DNA from: Hungatella sp. UBA7603
GTDB lineage: Bacteria; Bacillota; Clostridia; Lachnospirales; Lachnospiraceae
Length of the DNA: 64,000 nucleotides
Direction: 5' to 3'
Assembly: GCA_002478865.1 (NCBI GenBank)
Contig: DLJZ01000015.1
Span: 1-64,000, forward strand
This document shows positions 9,557 through 18,751 of the stretch, piece after piece (position 1 is the stretch's first letter; each line of letters starts with the position of its first letter). Position numbers and translations under genes: made by a program. The notes under the pieces are model-generated. The model was given only the letters and a program-made list of their open reading frames with translations. It searched no databases and was not told the origin of the DNA.

Positions 9557-9568
9557 TGTATTAATACA
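9557..9568. promoter_or_regulatory. Probable GntR (YtrA-type) operator over the promoter
   Basis: TGTATTAATACA is a perfect 12-bp palindrome, followed by a related half site TAATACAC on the plus strand. On the minus strand it overlaps a candidate -10 (TATTAA) 18 nt after TTGCTA, so a bound repressor would block the gntR operon. Confidence 0.55.
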
Positions 9569-9586
9569 TCTAATACACTAAGGATA

Positions 9587-9618
9587 GCAAAAAACCTCTG
9601 ATCTGTCAACCAGAGGTT
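9587..9618 (-). terminator. Terminator of the DUF4397 gene
   Basis: AACCTCTG and CAGAGGTT form an 8-bp stem; on the minus strand it is followed by TTTTTTG. It insulates the gntR promoter from the upstream gene. Confidence 0.75.
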
Positions 9619-9626
9619 TCCATTTT

Positions 9627-10517
9627 TTAACTTCTTCGATCTTCTACAATCAGAATACGTATGGCATTTTGTTCCAGACTCCAGTTAAAGACATACATGG
9701 TATAAGAAACATTGCCTCTAATATAAATGTTGGACGTCAGTATAATATTGCCGCTGTAGATACTGCTGCTTGTTACAGACACCATATAGTAACCATTTGT
9801 GGCGTATTGGAAATTTGTTACCTGCATGTAATTTACATCACGGTAAATGATATTCCCTCCATTGAGCAATACATTTATCTTTCTGTTCGTTATGGAAAGG
9901 TTGCATACTCGAAAGCACCCAGTATTAATGCCTCCGTTGCACAAATAGTCATCAATTACCATGATATCAAGTCCTGTATCCGTATTAATAATTGCTACAG
10001 TTATGGCTCCATTTGCAGGTACCTGAATTTGTTTTTTTATATACTCATAGTTATTATCATCCGTTACACGAATGGTCTGGCTCTCAGCAGATACCCTTCC
10101 ATATTGACTCATATCTCCGTTATCCAGCCCCTCAACCGCCAGTTGATCATTAATATATACCATAAAAGGAGGATAGTTTGCCGCCGCATTTAGAAGCCTT
10201 ACAAGCCCTACCTGATCTGAATTGCAAAAATAGCAAGGAATAATTGGCTTTGGAAACATCGTAATAATTGAGCTCCACGTACCGGCATTACCACTTTCAT
10301 CAGGAGAGTAAGGATCAAAAGCAGGCCATTCTACCTGAGGATTCGGTACCAATATGTTTGGCTGCTCTCCATCTGGAGAAACAGGTCCCGTCTCAGTTGA
10401 TGTATCATTATTCCCAACGTCAGGCGCAAATTCCAGTTCTTTTGAGGGCTGCTGAGGTGTAGATTTTGTATTTTCGCCTGAATCAGGACCATTATTCATA
10501 TAAATTATAGTACCCAT
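9627..10517 (-). CDS. DUF4397-domain protein
   Basis: 296 residues. The first ~85 are Pro/Ser/Asp-rich and disordered; then a Cys pair (PCYFCNS) and a DUF4397 domain beginning VRLLNAAANYPPFMVYIND. A second beta-rich repeat with the same rhythm starts FRVCNLSITNRKINVLLNG, so two DUF4397-like units are likely. No signal peptide is visible, although the domain is usually extracytoplasmic; in spore formers such proteins may be coat components, which is inference. GAGG sits 6 nt before the ATG at 10517; the ATG four codons earlier lies in the ribosome site. Monocistronic. Confidence 0.65.
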   Translation of the reverse strand: MGTIIYMNNGPDSGENTKSTPQQPSKELEFAPDVGNNDTSTETGPVSPDGEQPNILVPNPQVEWPAFDPYSPDESGNAGTWSSIITMFPKPIIPCYFCNSDQVGLVRLLNAAANYPPFMVYINDQLAVEGLDNGDMSQYGRVSAESQTIRVTDDNNYEYIKKQIQVPANGAITVAIINTDTGLDIMVIDDYLCNGGINTGCFRVCNLSITNRKINVLLNGGNIIYRDVNYMQVTNFQYATNGYYMVSVTSSSIYSGNIILTSNIYIRGNVSYTMYVFNWSLEQNAIRILIVEDRRS

Positions 10518-10843
10518 AGAAAACCTCATATATCATCATTATATAATAAGTTTATTCTTACAATAATGAGCAGTGCCTGTCTTCTTGCTTTTGTTTGTCT
10601 TAAACCATAGAATAAGAAAACATTTCTAAATATCTTTGCTGGACTTTTATACATACTTGTAATTATCTGCATATAAACCAACTATTTGTATCAAAAATCC
10701 AATTACAAAAATAACACATAAAATAACAAAAATATGTATAATATGACGATTTTTTAACTTTTCTTACTTTTTTATTTAAATTGACAATATTTTCCTGTAT
10801 AATGAATACGTATAATACAAAAGAAAGGAAGGTTACAAATATT
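10518..10843. other. AT-rich intergenic region
   Basis: No gene. It carries the 5' region of the divergent DUF4397 and DUF805 genes. A perfect TATAAT at 10798 precedes the DUF805 gene; TTTAAA lies 17 nt upstream of it, while a TTGACA at 10781 is badly spaced (11 nt). A second TATAAT is at 10811. Confidence 0.4.
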
Positions 10844-11185
10844 ATGGAAGAATATTTATCAATGTGGAAGAATTATTTAAATTTTAAAGACCGTACTACG
10901 GTAAGGGGTTTTTGGATGGCAACACTTTTTAATTTTATTGCTGTGTTTATTTTAGCAATGCTTGGCGCTTTCGTCAAATTTCTATTTGTTTTTTACCTAA
11001 TTTACGTATTGGCGATTATTATCCCATGTTTAGCCCTTCAAATACGACGTATGCATGATATTAATAAATCTGGTTTTTGGATACTTTTATCTTGCATCCC
11101 TTTCGTAGGCACCATTGTCTGTATCATTTTCCTCTGCAAAGACAGCGTAAATGAGGGAAATATTTACGGTACAACACAGGTATAA
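10844..11185 (+). CDS. DUF805 membrane protein
   Basis: 113 residues with three to four membrane helices and the family pattern: a short N-terminal soluble stretch (YLSMWKNYLNFKDRTTVRGFW), helices, then the conserved RRMHDINKSGFW loop before the last helices. DUF805 proteins are small inner-membrane proteins of unknown role, sometimes next to stress genes. The frame is open 21 codons upstream, but AAAGGAAGG lies before the ATG at 10844 and the promoter lies inside the longer frame. Confidence 0.85.
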   Translation: MEEYLSMWKNYLNFKDRTTVRGFWMATLFNFIAVFILAMLGAFVKFLFVFYLIYVLAIIIPCLALQIRRMHDINKSGFWILLSCIPFVGTIVCIIFLCKDSVNEGNIYGTTQV

Positions 11186-11229
11186 GTACTTAGTTTTATG
11201 CTTAATTGATAGGAAGCAATAAAACAAGA

Positions 11230-11291
11230 AATGCTCCTCTATTTAAAGATGGTTTTTTTAAGAAACCACCTCCAAAGGAGGAGCATTTTTA
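11230..11291. terminator. Branched terminator between convergent genes
   Basis: AATGCTCCTC pairs with GAGGAGCATT across 38 nt. Inside are TGGTTT/AAACCA and CCTCC/GGAGG, so a branched structure or alternative folds are possible. A T-run follows on the plus strand, downstream of the DUF805 gene. Confidence 0.6.
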
Positions 11292-12131
11292 TTAAATTGG
11301 TATCTGCAATTCCGTAACATACTGATTATGGTCATTTGTCATTCCAGCATCAATCATTGTTATTTCTATGGAATCCCCTTTTATATGCAAACCTGAATCC
11401 ATAAGATAATTTAAAAGCATGGCATAATAAGAGGAGGCCTCTTCATGAGTGCCACGATATTGAACGGTTGCGTACACACCTTCCTCCAATACCACGTCTT
11501 TGTTCATAAAATCATCCTCGTCCTCCAGAATTATAAAAATAGAAGAAAAATGTTTAAACTCTCCATTCTTTAAATCCTCCTGGCTAACCGATACCCCTAC
11601 CTTCCCAAGAAAGATAGCATCATCAAGGTAAGTTTTTTTGCTTATATCCCGGATAAGCGGCTCTAGATCCTCCTCACGAGTAATTTTCTTTTCTAATAAA
11701 ACAATTTCTCTTTGCGGTATCTGCTTCACTATAACTTGTCCGTATGGAGCTGTTAATGCAGCTTTTATTTGTTCCATGCGATTCGTAATTTTCTTTTCAA
11801 TGCGCGATAGCTGCTCCTGTTTCTTTAATACACTCTCTCGTTGCTCTTCAAAAATTGATAATATTGTACTGATTTCTTTCTCATTTAAGAAAATCAAGAT
11901 TTTTTCCAAAGGGACATCCAAAGCACGCAGATATTTGATTGTATTCAGGCGCTCAAACTGTACCGTAGAATAGTAACGGTAATTTGTTTCCTCATTCACA
12001 TATTCCGGTTTCAAGACGCCAATTTCATCATAATACCGAAGCGTTCTTATATTCATGTGAAAAAGCCGGGCCATTTCCCCTATGGAAAATAACGTCTTTT
12101 TACCAGTTCCCTTATGATTTTTATCTGACAT
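11292..12131 (-). CDS. MerR-family regulator with GyrI-like effector domain
   Basis: 279 residues, BmrR-like. The N-terminus has the MerR winged helix (FSIGEMARLFHMNIRTLRYYDEIGVLKP near residues 15-42, then NYRYYSTVQFERL), a coiled-coil linker around 95-125 (IFEEQRESVLKKQEQL), and a C-terminal GyrI-like ligand domain from ~135. Such regulators bind hydrophobic drugs or metabolites and untwist promoters with a 19-bp spacer. Exactly such a promoter lies in the divergent gap, ahead of the DUF554 gene. AGGAGG precedes the ATG. Confidence 0.9.
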   Translation of the reverse strand: MSDKNHKGTGKKTLFSIGEMARLFHMNIRTLRYYDEIGVLKPEYVNEETNYRYYSTVQFERLNTIKYLRALDVPLEKILIFLNEKEISTILSIFEEQRESVLKKQEQLSRIEKKITNRMEQIKAALTAPYGQVIVKQIPQREIVLLEKKITREEDLEPLIRDISKKTYLDDAIFLGKVGVSVSQEDLKNGEFKHFSSIFIILEDEDDFMNKDVVLEEGVYATVQYRGTHEEASSYYAMLLNYLMDSGLHIKGDSIEITMIDAGMTNDHNQYVTELQIPI

Positions 12132-12268
12132 GTATCAACGCCTCCTGATATCAAGTGATTTAGCTATTTTATTCTATCATCCAACTTTCTTAATGTTCTA
12201 TTCTTATATTTTATCTTACAATAGGTATTTCAGCAATATTTTAATCGTAAGGCCATATGAAATAGAGT

Positions 12269-12299
12269 TTGACTCTCCATTCACTAGAGGGTTTATACT
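12269..12299 (+). promoter_or_regulatory. MerR-type promoter with 19-bp spacer and operator dyad
   Basis: TTGACT and TATACT are 19 nt apart instead of 17. Within the spacer, ACTCTC and GAGGGT form an imperfect dyad. This is the hallmark of MerR-activated promoters and points to control of the DUF554 gene by the divergent MerR gene. Confidence 0.7.
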
Positions 12300-12331
12300 T
12301 CTTATATCTTTAAGTTGAAAGGAGAATTATA

Positions 12332-13012
12332 ATGATTGGTACATTTGTTAATGCCGGAATGATTCTTGTTGGCAGTATGGTGGGAAGTGTGATTAAAAAA
12401 GGATTGAAAGAAAAATATCAGAACATTCTTTATGACGCTATGGGACTGGCTGCAACTGCTCTAGGAATACATGCTGTGGTAAAAAACATGTCAAACAGCA
12501 ATTATCCGGTTCTTTTTATCGTAAGTCTTGCTATAGGTGGTCTTTTAGGTACTGCAATTGATATTGATAAGGCCTTTCGTAAGTTGGTAGAACGATATTC
12601 TAAAACGAATCTTTCACAAGGTTTATCCACGGCAATCGTACTCTTTTGTATTGGAACTCTATCGATTTTAGGCCCAATCGAAAGCGCCCTGAATCAAAAC
12701 AATACTTATTTATTTACCAATGCCACTCTGGATCTGGTAACTTCAATCGTATTGGCTTCCACCTACGGACCGGGTATTGCATGTTCCGCTCTGGTGCTAT
12801 TTGTCTGGCAAGGGAGTATCTATCTTCTTGCCAATCAAGTTGCCCCCTTTCTCACGCCAGAATTCATGACTGAGATTTCCATAGTGGGAGGAGTTTTAAT
12901 TTTGGCTTCTGGATTATCTATATTAAAGATCAAATCCTTTCAAACCCTTAATCTCTTGCCTGCACTGTTGGTTCCTATTGCCTGGTTTCTACTGATTCAT
13001 ATTTTTCCCTAA
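12332..13012 (+). CDS. DUF554 membrane protein (YdfK-like)
   Basis: 226 residues with six to seven membrane helices. The N-terminus (IGTFVNAGMILVGSMVGSVIKKGL) and the central FCIGTLSILGPIESAL are typical of DUF554. The family is thought to be transport-related, but no substrate is established. AAAGGAG lies before the ATG. Placement behind a MerR-type promoter suggests induction by whatever the neighbouring regulator senses, possibly a toxic compound. Confidence 0.85.
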   Translation: MIGTFVNAGMILVGSMVGSVIKKGLKEKYQNILYDAMGLAATALGIHAVVKNMSNSNYPVLFIVSLAIGGLLGTAIDIDKAFRKLVERYSKTNLSQGLSTAIVLFCIGTLSILGPIESALNQNNTYLFTNATLDLVTSIVLASTYGPGIACSALVLFVWQGSIYLLANQVAPFLTPEFMTEISIVGGVLILASGLSILKIKSFQTLNLLPALLVPIAWFLLIHIFP

Positions 13013-13057
13013 GCTTAAGAGTTCCTACTCTCTTACAGCAGATAACAAAGAGTCTGG

Positions 13058-13130
13058 CTTTTTATGTAACAGGACGAAATCTCCTTACATAAAAAGTCGC
13101 CAGCCCATTACAGGACTGGCGACTTCTTTT
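13058..13130. terminator. Two overlapping hairpins between convergent genes
   Basis: CTTTTTATGTAA pairs with TTACATAAAAAG, and the overlapping AAGTCGCCAG pairs with CTGGCGACTT, followed by CTTTT. The two stems share bases around 13094-13096 and so compete at their junction. Most simply a bidirectional terminator for the DUF554 gene and nifJ. Confidence 0.65.
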
Positions 13131-13188
13131 GATCTTACTATCTTATAACAAGTTTAAACGATCTATCGAAACAGCATCTATACTTTAA

Positions 13189-16100
13189 TTATTCATTTCC
13201 GTATAAAGTAACCAATTTCTGCAGATATTCAAATCTTGCTTTTGCATCTTCTTCATTCTTCTCAAATAATTCAGCTGCTCTCTCAGGATTCTTCATTGCT
13301 AAGGAAGCGTAACGAACCTCGCCCTTTAAGAATTCCTGATATCCTTCTAATACAGGAGGTTTGCTGTCTAAAGTGAATTTCTTAGCTGCTGAAGGATTGA
13401 AACGGAAGTTATTCCAGTAACCACATTCAACTGCAAGCTTCTCTTCTGTCTGAGCTTTAGACATACCCTTCTTGATACCATGGCTGATACATGGAGCATA
13501 AGCAATGATCAGAGATGGTCCTGGATAAGCCTCAGCCTCAGTAATTGCTTTCACAGTCTGAGCATAATCTGCACCCATAGCGATCTGTGCAACGTATACA
13601 TAACCGTAGCTCATAGCAATACTTGCTAAGTCTTTCTTGTTTGTTTCCTTACCGCCGGCTGCGAACTGAGCAACTGCACCAGTCTTAGTTGCCTTAGAAG
13701 ACTGACCGCCTGTATTGGAATAGATTTCTGTATCGAATACAAAGATGTTGATGTCTTGGCCACTGGCAAGAACGTGGTCAACACCGCCGAAACCAATATC
13801 ATAAGCCCAACCGTCACCACCAAAGATCCACTGAGATTTTTTACCCAGGTAGTTCTTATTCTTTAAGATATCCTTGCCTAATTCACAATCACAACCCTCT
13901 AACTCTGCTAATAATTTGTTTGAAGCAGGACCATTGGTTGCACCAACTGTGTAGGTGTCAAGGTATTCCTGGCAAGCAGCTTTCACTGCTTCAGAAGATT
14001 TCTCGGAATTTAAAATCTCTTCCACTTTCGATTTCAAACCACCTCTAAGAGCATTCTGAGCTAAAAGCATACCATAACCGAACTCTGCATTGTCTTCAAA
14101 TAAGGAGTTAGACCAAGCTGGGCCTTGTCCGTCAGCATTCACAGTGTAAGGTGTAGATGGTGAAGAGTTACCCCAGATAGAAGTACATCCAGTTGCATTC
14201 GCAATGTACATTCTGTCTCCGTATAACTGAGTAATTAATTTTGCGTAAGGAGTCTCGCCGCAACCAGCACATGCTCCTGAGAACTCAAGAAGTGGCTTTT
14301 TAAACTGGCTACCCTTAACACTGTTTTCTTTGAACTTAGTAATAACTTCCTGCTTAATAGGAAGAGTCTGACCGAAATCAAATACCTTCTGTGTTACGTC
14401 GCAGTTAGCTTCCATATTTACCATAGTAAGAGCCTTCTCGCCCTTCTTTCCAGGACAAACGTTAGCACAAGATCCACAACCAGTACAGTCAAATGCGGAA
14501 ACAGTGATAGCGAACTGATATCCTGGCATACCTGTCATTGCAAGAGTCTTCATATCTTCTGGTCTGCCAGAAGCTTCGTCATCTGTCAGAGCAACTGGAC
14601 GGATAACTGCATGAGGACAAACGTAAGCACAGAAGTTACACTGGATACAGTTGTCTGGATTCCAGCCAGGAATATTAACAGCAATACCACGTTTCTCAAA
14701 AGCAGAAGAGCCAGATGGTGTAGAACCATTTGCATAATCAACAAATGCAGATACTGGTAAAGTATCGCCTTCCTGAGCGCTTACTTTTGTCTGAATGTTA
14801 TTTACAAAGTTAACAACATCCTGCTTACCTTCTGTAATTACCTTATAGTCAAGACCTTCATCGGTACAGTTCTTCCAGCTTTCAGGTACCTCAACCTTAA
14901 CAACACCCTTAGCACCAGCATCAATAGCTGCCCAGTTTTTCTGAACAATCTCATCACCCTTACGTCCGTAAGTAGCCTTTGCTGCAGCCTTCATCAATTC
15001 GTTTGCTTTTTCAGCAGGAATGATTCCAGTAAGCTCAAAGAATGCAGACTGAAGAATTGTGTTAATACGTGTCTGTCCCATACCAGTCTCAATACCAATC
15101 TTAACACCATCAATGGTGTAGAACTTAATATTGTGATCTGCAATGTACTTTTTAACCTGTCCAGGTAAATGCTTATCAAGACCTTCTGCATCCCATGGGC
15201 AGTTTAATAAGAATACACCACCATCAACCAGTTCCTGAACCATATTGTACTTACGTACATAGGAAGGATTATGGCAAGCTACAAAGTTTGCCTTACGGAT
15301 TAAATAAGTGGATTTGATTGGCTTATGTCCAAAACGTAAATGGGACATAGTAACACCGCCGGACTTCTTGGAATCATAGTCAAAGTAAGCCTGAGCGTAC
15401 ATATCAGTGTTATCACCAATGATCTTAATAGAGTTCTTATTAGCACCTACAGTACCATCAGCACCAAGACCCCAGAACTTACAGTTCGTTGTTCCTTCTG
15501 GTGTTGTAATAATAGGAGTGCCACTTTCAAGGGATAAGAATGTTACATCATCCACAATACCGATTGTAAATGGAGTTTTTGTTTTGTTCTCGTAAACAGC
15601 AGCGATCTGAGCTGGAGTTGTATCCTTTGAACCTAAACCGTAGCGTCCTGCCAAAATCTTAACCTGATCAAACTTTGTTCCTCTAATAGCAGCAACAACG
15701 TCTAGGAACAGTGGCTCGCCTAATGATCCTGGTTCTTTAGTTCTATCTAAAATTGAGATTGTCTTAACAGAATCTGGAATTGCATCGATCAGCGCCTGAG
15801 CACTGAATGGTCTGAATAAACGAACCTTTATAACACCTACCTTATGGCCAGCCTTAACCAGATAATCAATGGTCTCTTCAATGGTTTCATTGACAGAACC
15901 CATGGAAATGATTACATGATCTGCATCAGCAGCTCCATAATAGTTGAATAATTTATAGTCAGTACCGATCTTTTCATTCACCTTGTCCATATATTTCTGA
16001 ACGATACCTGGAAGAGCTTCGTAATTAGAATTACAAGCTTCTCTTGCCTGGAAGAAAATATCTGGGTTCTGAGCAGAACCTCTAATGTTAGGGTTATTTG

Positions 16101-16728
16101 GATTTAAAGCATTACGACGGAATGCATCGACTGCATCCATGTTTACCATATCTGCTAAATCTTCGTAATCCCATGTTTCCACCTTCTGAATCTCATGAGA
16201 GGTACGGAAACCATCAAAGAAGTTAATAAAAGGTATTTTACCTTCAAGGGCAGCCATATGAGCCACTGGAGTTAAATCCATTACTTCCTGTACGCTGGAT
16301 TCGCATAACATAGCACAACCAGTCTGGCGACATGCATAAATATCAGAGTGGTCACCAAAAATAGATAACGCATGAGTTGCAATGGCACGTGCTGAAACAT
16401 TGATTACTGCCGGCAACTGCTCACCTGCAATTTTATATAAGTTAGGAATCATAAGTAACAGACCCTGAGACGCCGTATAGGTAGTAGTCAGTGCTCCTGC
16501 TGTTAATGAGCCGTGTACTGCACCTGCTGCACCTGCTTCAGACTGCATCTCTGTAATCTTTACAGTCTGCCCAAAGATGTTTGTCCTTCCGTCTGTTGAC
16601 CATTCATCTGTGGCTTCAGCCATAGGTGTAGATGGGGTAATCGGATAAATAGCCGCAACATCAGTAAATGCGTAAGACGCATGTGCTGCTGCGTGGTTAC
16701 CATCCATGGTTTTCATTTTTCTTGCCAT
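13189..16728 (-). CDS. nifJ: Pyruvate:ferredoxin (flavodoxin) oxidoreductase
   Basis: Cytoplasmic enzyme that converts pyruvate and CoA to acetyl-CoA, CO2 and reduced ferredoxin. The 1179-residue single chain has all domains in order: the pyrimidine-binding half (AAHASYAFTDVAAIYPITPS at the start), a CoA-binding domain, two 4Fe-4S motifs near residues 690-760 (CIQCNFCAYVC and CTGCGSCANVC), and the C-terminal TPP domain (CAGCGETPY, GDGWAYDIGFGG, DTEIYSNTGGQ). Length matches the family. The ATG at 16728 has AGGAGG; the frame is open 30 codons further, across the promoter. It supplies ferredoxin for the Rnf complex encoded elsewhere in the window. Confidence 0.97.
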   Translation of the reverse strand: MARKMKTMDGNHAAAHASYAFTDVAAIYPITPSTPMAEATDEWSTDGRTNIFGQTVKITEMQSEAGAAGAVHGSLTAGALTTTYTASQGLLLMIPNLYKIAGEQLPAVINVSARAIATHALSIFGDHSDIYACRQTGCAMLCESSVQEVMDLTPVAHMAALEGKIPFINFFDGFRTSHEIQKVETWDYEDLADMVNMDAVDAFRRNALNPNNPNIRGSAQNPDIFFQAREACNSNYEALPGIVQKYMDKVNEKIGTDYKLFNYYGAADADHVIISMGSVNETIEETIDYLVKAGHKVGVIKVRLFRPFSAQALIDAIPDSVKTISILDRTKEPGSLGEPLFLDVVAAIRGTKFDQVKILAGRYGLGSKDTTPAQIAAVYENKTKTPFTIGIVDDVTFLSLESGTPIITTPEGTTNCKFWGLGADGTVGANKNSIKIIGDNTDMYAQAYFDYDSKKSGGVTMSHLRFGHKPIKSTYLIRKANFVACHNPSYVRKYNMVQELVDGGVFLLNCPWDAEGLDKHLPGQVKKYIADHNIKFYTIDGVKIGIETGMGQTRINTILQSAFFELTGIIPAEKANELMKAAAKATYGRKGDEIVQKNWAAIDAGAKGVVKVEVPESWKNCTDEGLDYKVITEGKQDVVNFVNNIQTKVSAQEGDTLPVSAFVDYANGSTPSGSSAFEKRGIAVNIPGWNPDNCIQCNFCAYVCPHAVIRPVALTDDEASGRPEDMKTLAMTGMPGYQFAITVSAFDCTGCGSCANVCPGKKGEKALTMVNMEANCDVTQKVFDFGQTLPIKQEVITKFKENSVKGSQFKKPLLEFSGACAGCGETPYAKLITQLYGDRMYIANATGCTSIWGNSSPSTPYTVNADGQGPAWSNSLFEDNAEFGYGMLLAQNALRGGLKSKVEEILNSEKSSEAVKAACQEYLDTYTVGATNGPASNKLLAELEGCDCELGKDILKNKNYLGKKSQWIFGGDGWAYDIGFGGVDHVLASGQDINIFVFDTEIYSNTGGQSSKATKTGAVAQFAAGGKETNKKDLASIAMSYGYVYVAQIAMGADYAQTVKAITEAEAYPGPSLIIAYAPCISHGIKKGMSKAQTEEKLAVECGYWNNFRFNPSAAKKFTLDSKPPVLEGYQEFLKGEVRYASLAMKNPERAAELFEKNEEDAKARFEYLQKLVTLYGNE

Positions 16729-16797
16729 TTTAGATTTCCTCCTGCAAATGTGAATATTTAGTAAATAATTCCCGGAATGGGAAAGTGACCTGACATT

Positions 16798-16825
16798 ATT
16801 ATAACAATTATTTATCAAAAAGCAA
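16798..16825 (-). promoter_or_regulatory. Promoter of nifJ
   Basis: On the minus strand TTGCTT and TATAAT are 16 nt apart, ~70 nt before the chosen start codon. The upstream gene ends at a terminator, so an own promoter is expected here. Confidence 0.5.
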
Positions 16826-16865
16826 ATATTAAAACTGGAAATTTAAGTATTATTTTTGGAACAAT

Positions 16866-16904
16866 CGAAAAAAAGACCGGACAGTGTAAAATGTCCAGTC
16901 TTTT
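16866..16904 (-). terminator. Terminator of the VanW gene
   Basis: AAAAGACTGGACA and TGTCCGGTCTTTT pair with one bulge; on the minus strand the stem runs into a seven-T tract. Confidence 0.75.
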
Positions 16905-16920
16905 CTATTTTAAATACCGA

Positions 16921-18633
16921 TCAGTTCATTGGATTTGGTGGAACAATATTTTCCGTAGCCGAAGAAGCGTCTCCTCCATTATCGGAGGGGCCCTGTGCTT
17001 TTGTAGGCTGTGTCTCAGGTGCAGTTGGCTTTTCCTGCTGCCCTTCCGTTGCGGCTGGAGTTACAGGAACCTCATTACCATGAGACGCCGTAGCTTCCCC
17101 TGGGTTTTGAGAGCCTGTTGGATTACCAGTATCAGCCGGGTTGGTGCCTGGTACTACTACACCAGAGGTGTTTCTCTTAATTGTAGCTGGTTTTCCACGG
17201 TACGTGCTGTTATGGAAAAACTCATCACTGGTCACTACACCATCCTTTTTCTTCACCAAATTGGTTACCCACCGGCTTCCCTTTGTTTCCGCCTTAACAA
17301 TCTTTTGCTCATTGGGTTGTAGTGTCTGGTCCTCTTCATAGATGGGTGCAGGAGCATCTAACTCTGCCGTCTTTTTGGAAGACATGGAGTAGGTAATTCC
17401 ATCCTCCAATATTGGGATACCAACAATGGATATTTTAAGTTTTTGTTTCGAAAAACTTGCTCTGATGGCTATGGAGCTGGAAGAACTATTTACGAATTTC
17501 ATATCCGGTCCGCCAAAGCTTACCATAGCATCTTCTCCTGGTGTTACATAGGAAGGCTCATAGCTGTGAGCGTGGCGCTCCGTTGTCGTAAGGCCAGAGA
17601 AAACCACTGCATTATATAAGGTAGAAGAAACCTGGCATACACCACCTCCTGGCTCTTCAACCAATACTCCATTTAGATAGGCTCCTGCTGGGCGATATCC
17701 TTTAGCAGAAGATCTTTCTCCAGTTGCTTTATTAAAGGAAAACTCTTCTCCGGGCTTTAATATCAGCCCGTCTAATGCATTGGAGGCAAGTTCGATATTC
17801 TTATTACGGTCACTGTTTGATGTGGTTGTGGTACCATAAGTACCAATGGTTTTATAAAGCTTTTTCGCCTGAGCTTCTGTAATCTTTGGTGCTACTTCTT
17901 TGCCTGATGCAGGTATTACAGCCTGAAAATTCTTTGTTTTAAGCTGTGCCAGTACATCTGCAGTAAGTTTATCCTGATCGATTACAACACCATTTTGTTC
18001 CCCCGCATAAGTGAATTCTCCCGTTTTTTTGTCAAAACCGGATATGGAACCATTTTTCGCTTGAACATCCCACTTTTCAGCAATTGCTTTCACTTCAGCC
18101 TTAACATCCTCTTCCATTCCATCGAGGCTTAAGGTATAGCTTTCTTTCGGATCTTTTGTATAGATTTCCTCCAATAAGGCGTCTACCTTTTTATCCAAAA
18201 GATTCTTAAATTTATACTCATCGTCTTTATAAGTAATATTTATCTGCCACTGATACTTTTTTTCAATCGCATCACGAGCTTCTTCTCTTGACATGCCTGT
18301 AATAGAAACATCATCAACTTTTACATCCTTTTTTAATTGAGACTCCTGAGTCGATGAAATCACTTCTGTATCCTTGGCTTTACCGCTTCCGACCAACTTA
18401 ACGGCTGCCATAACCCCAATTACCGAGATAACAGCGATAATAATCCCCAACAACACTTTCGTAATGTCGTACTGAGGACCTCTTCTTCTTTTCTTACCAC
18501 GTCTTAACTGGTTGGAGCCTTGCCTATAGGACTGGCTTGTTCTTCGGCTTGTCCCCTGCGTGTTTCTTTTGTCTTCGTTCTTGGAGGTGTTAGTTCTTCC
18601 CCCACCTCTTTGTCTGTTATCCACCTGACTCAT
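16921..18633 (-). CDS. VanW-family protein with peptidoglycan-binding-like domain
   Basis: 570 residues, type II membrane topology: a basic Arg/Gly-rich cytoplasmic tail, one helix (LLGIIIAVISVIGVMAAVKL near residue 65), then an extracellular part with a YoaR-like domain (~95-250) and the VanW domain (LKPGEEFSFNKATGERSSAKGYRPAG and PGGGVCQVSSTLYNAV). The C-terminal ~100 residues are Pro/Thr/Gly-rich and probably disordered. VanW proteins are linked to cell-wall metabolism and, in some operons, glycopeptide resistance; the activity is unknown. The ATG at 18633 has AGGTG; a GTG three codons earlier is less likely. Monocistronic. Confidence 0.85.
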   Translation of the reverse strand: MSQVDNRQRGGGRTNTSKNEDKRNTQGTSRRTSQSYRQGSNQLRRGKKRRRGPQYDITKVLLGIIIAVISVIGVMAAVKLVGSGKAKDTEVISSTQESQLKKDVKVDDVSITGMSREEARDAIEKKYQWQINITYKDDEYKFKNLLDKKVDALLEEIYTKDPKESYTLSLDGMEEDVKAEVKAIAEKWDVQAKNGSISGFDKKTGEFTYAGEQNGVVIDQDKLTADVLAQLKTKNFQAVIPASGKEVAPKITEAQAKKLYKTIGTYGTTTTSNSDRNKNIELASNALDGLILKPGEEFSFNKATGERSSAKGYRPAGAYLNGVLVEEPGGGVCQVSSTLYNAVVFSGLTTTERHAHSYEPSYVTPGEDAMVSFGGPDMKFVNSSSSSIAIRASFSKQKLKISIVGIPILEDGITYSMSSKKTAELDAPAPIYEEDQTLQPNEQKIVKAETKGSRWVTNLVKKKDGVVTSDEFFHNSTYRGKPATIKRNTSGVVVPGTNPADTGNPTGSQNPGEATASHGNEVPVTPAATEGQQEKPTAPETQPTKAQGPSDNGGDASSATENIVPPNPMN

Positions 18634-18751
18634 TAATTTCACCTTTTTACATGATTATGTAGTTTTACATTGAGTAGTATACCATACTTTGTGGTAAATG
18701 CTATTACGATTTTATGAATTTTATTATTTAGTTTTCGAGTTTTTTCTACAT

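Noticed and set aside
9669-10193. 174-codon open frame on the plus strand
   Set aside because: Entirely antisense to the DUF4397 gene, no ribosome site, and the minus-strand frame has a recognisable domain.
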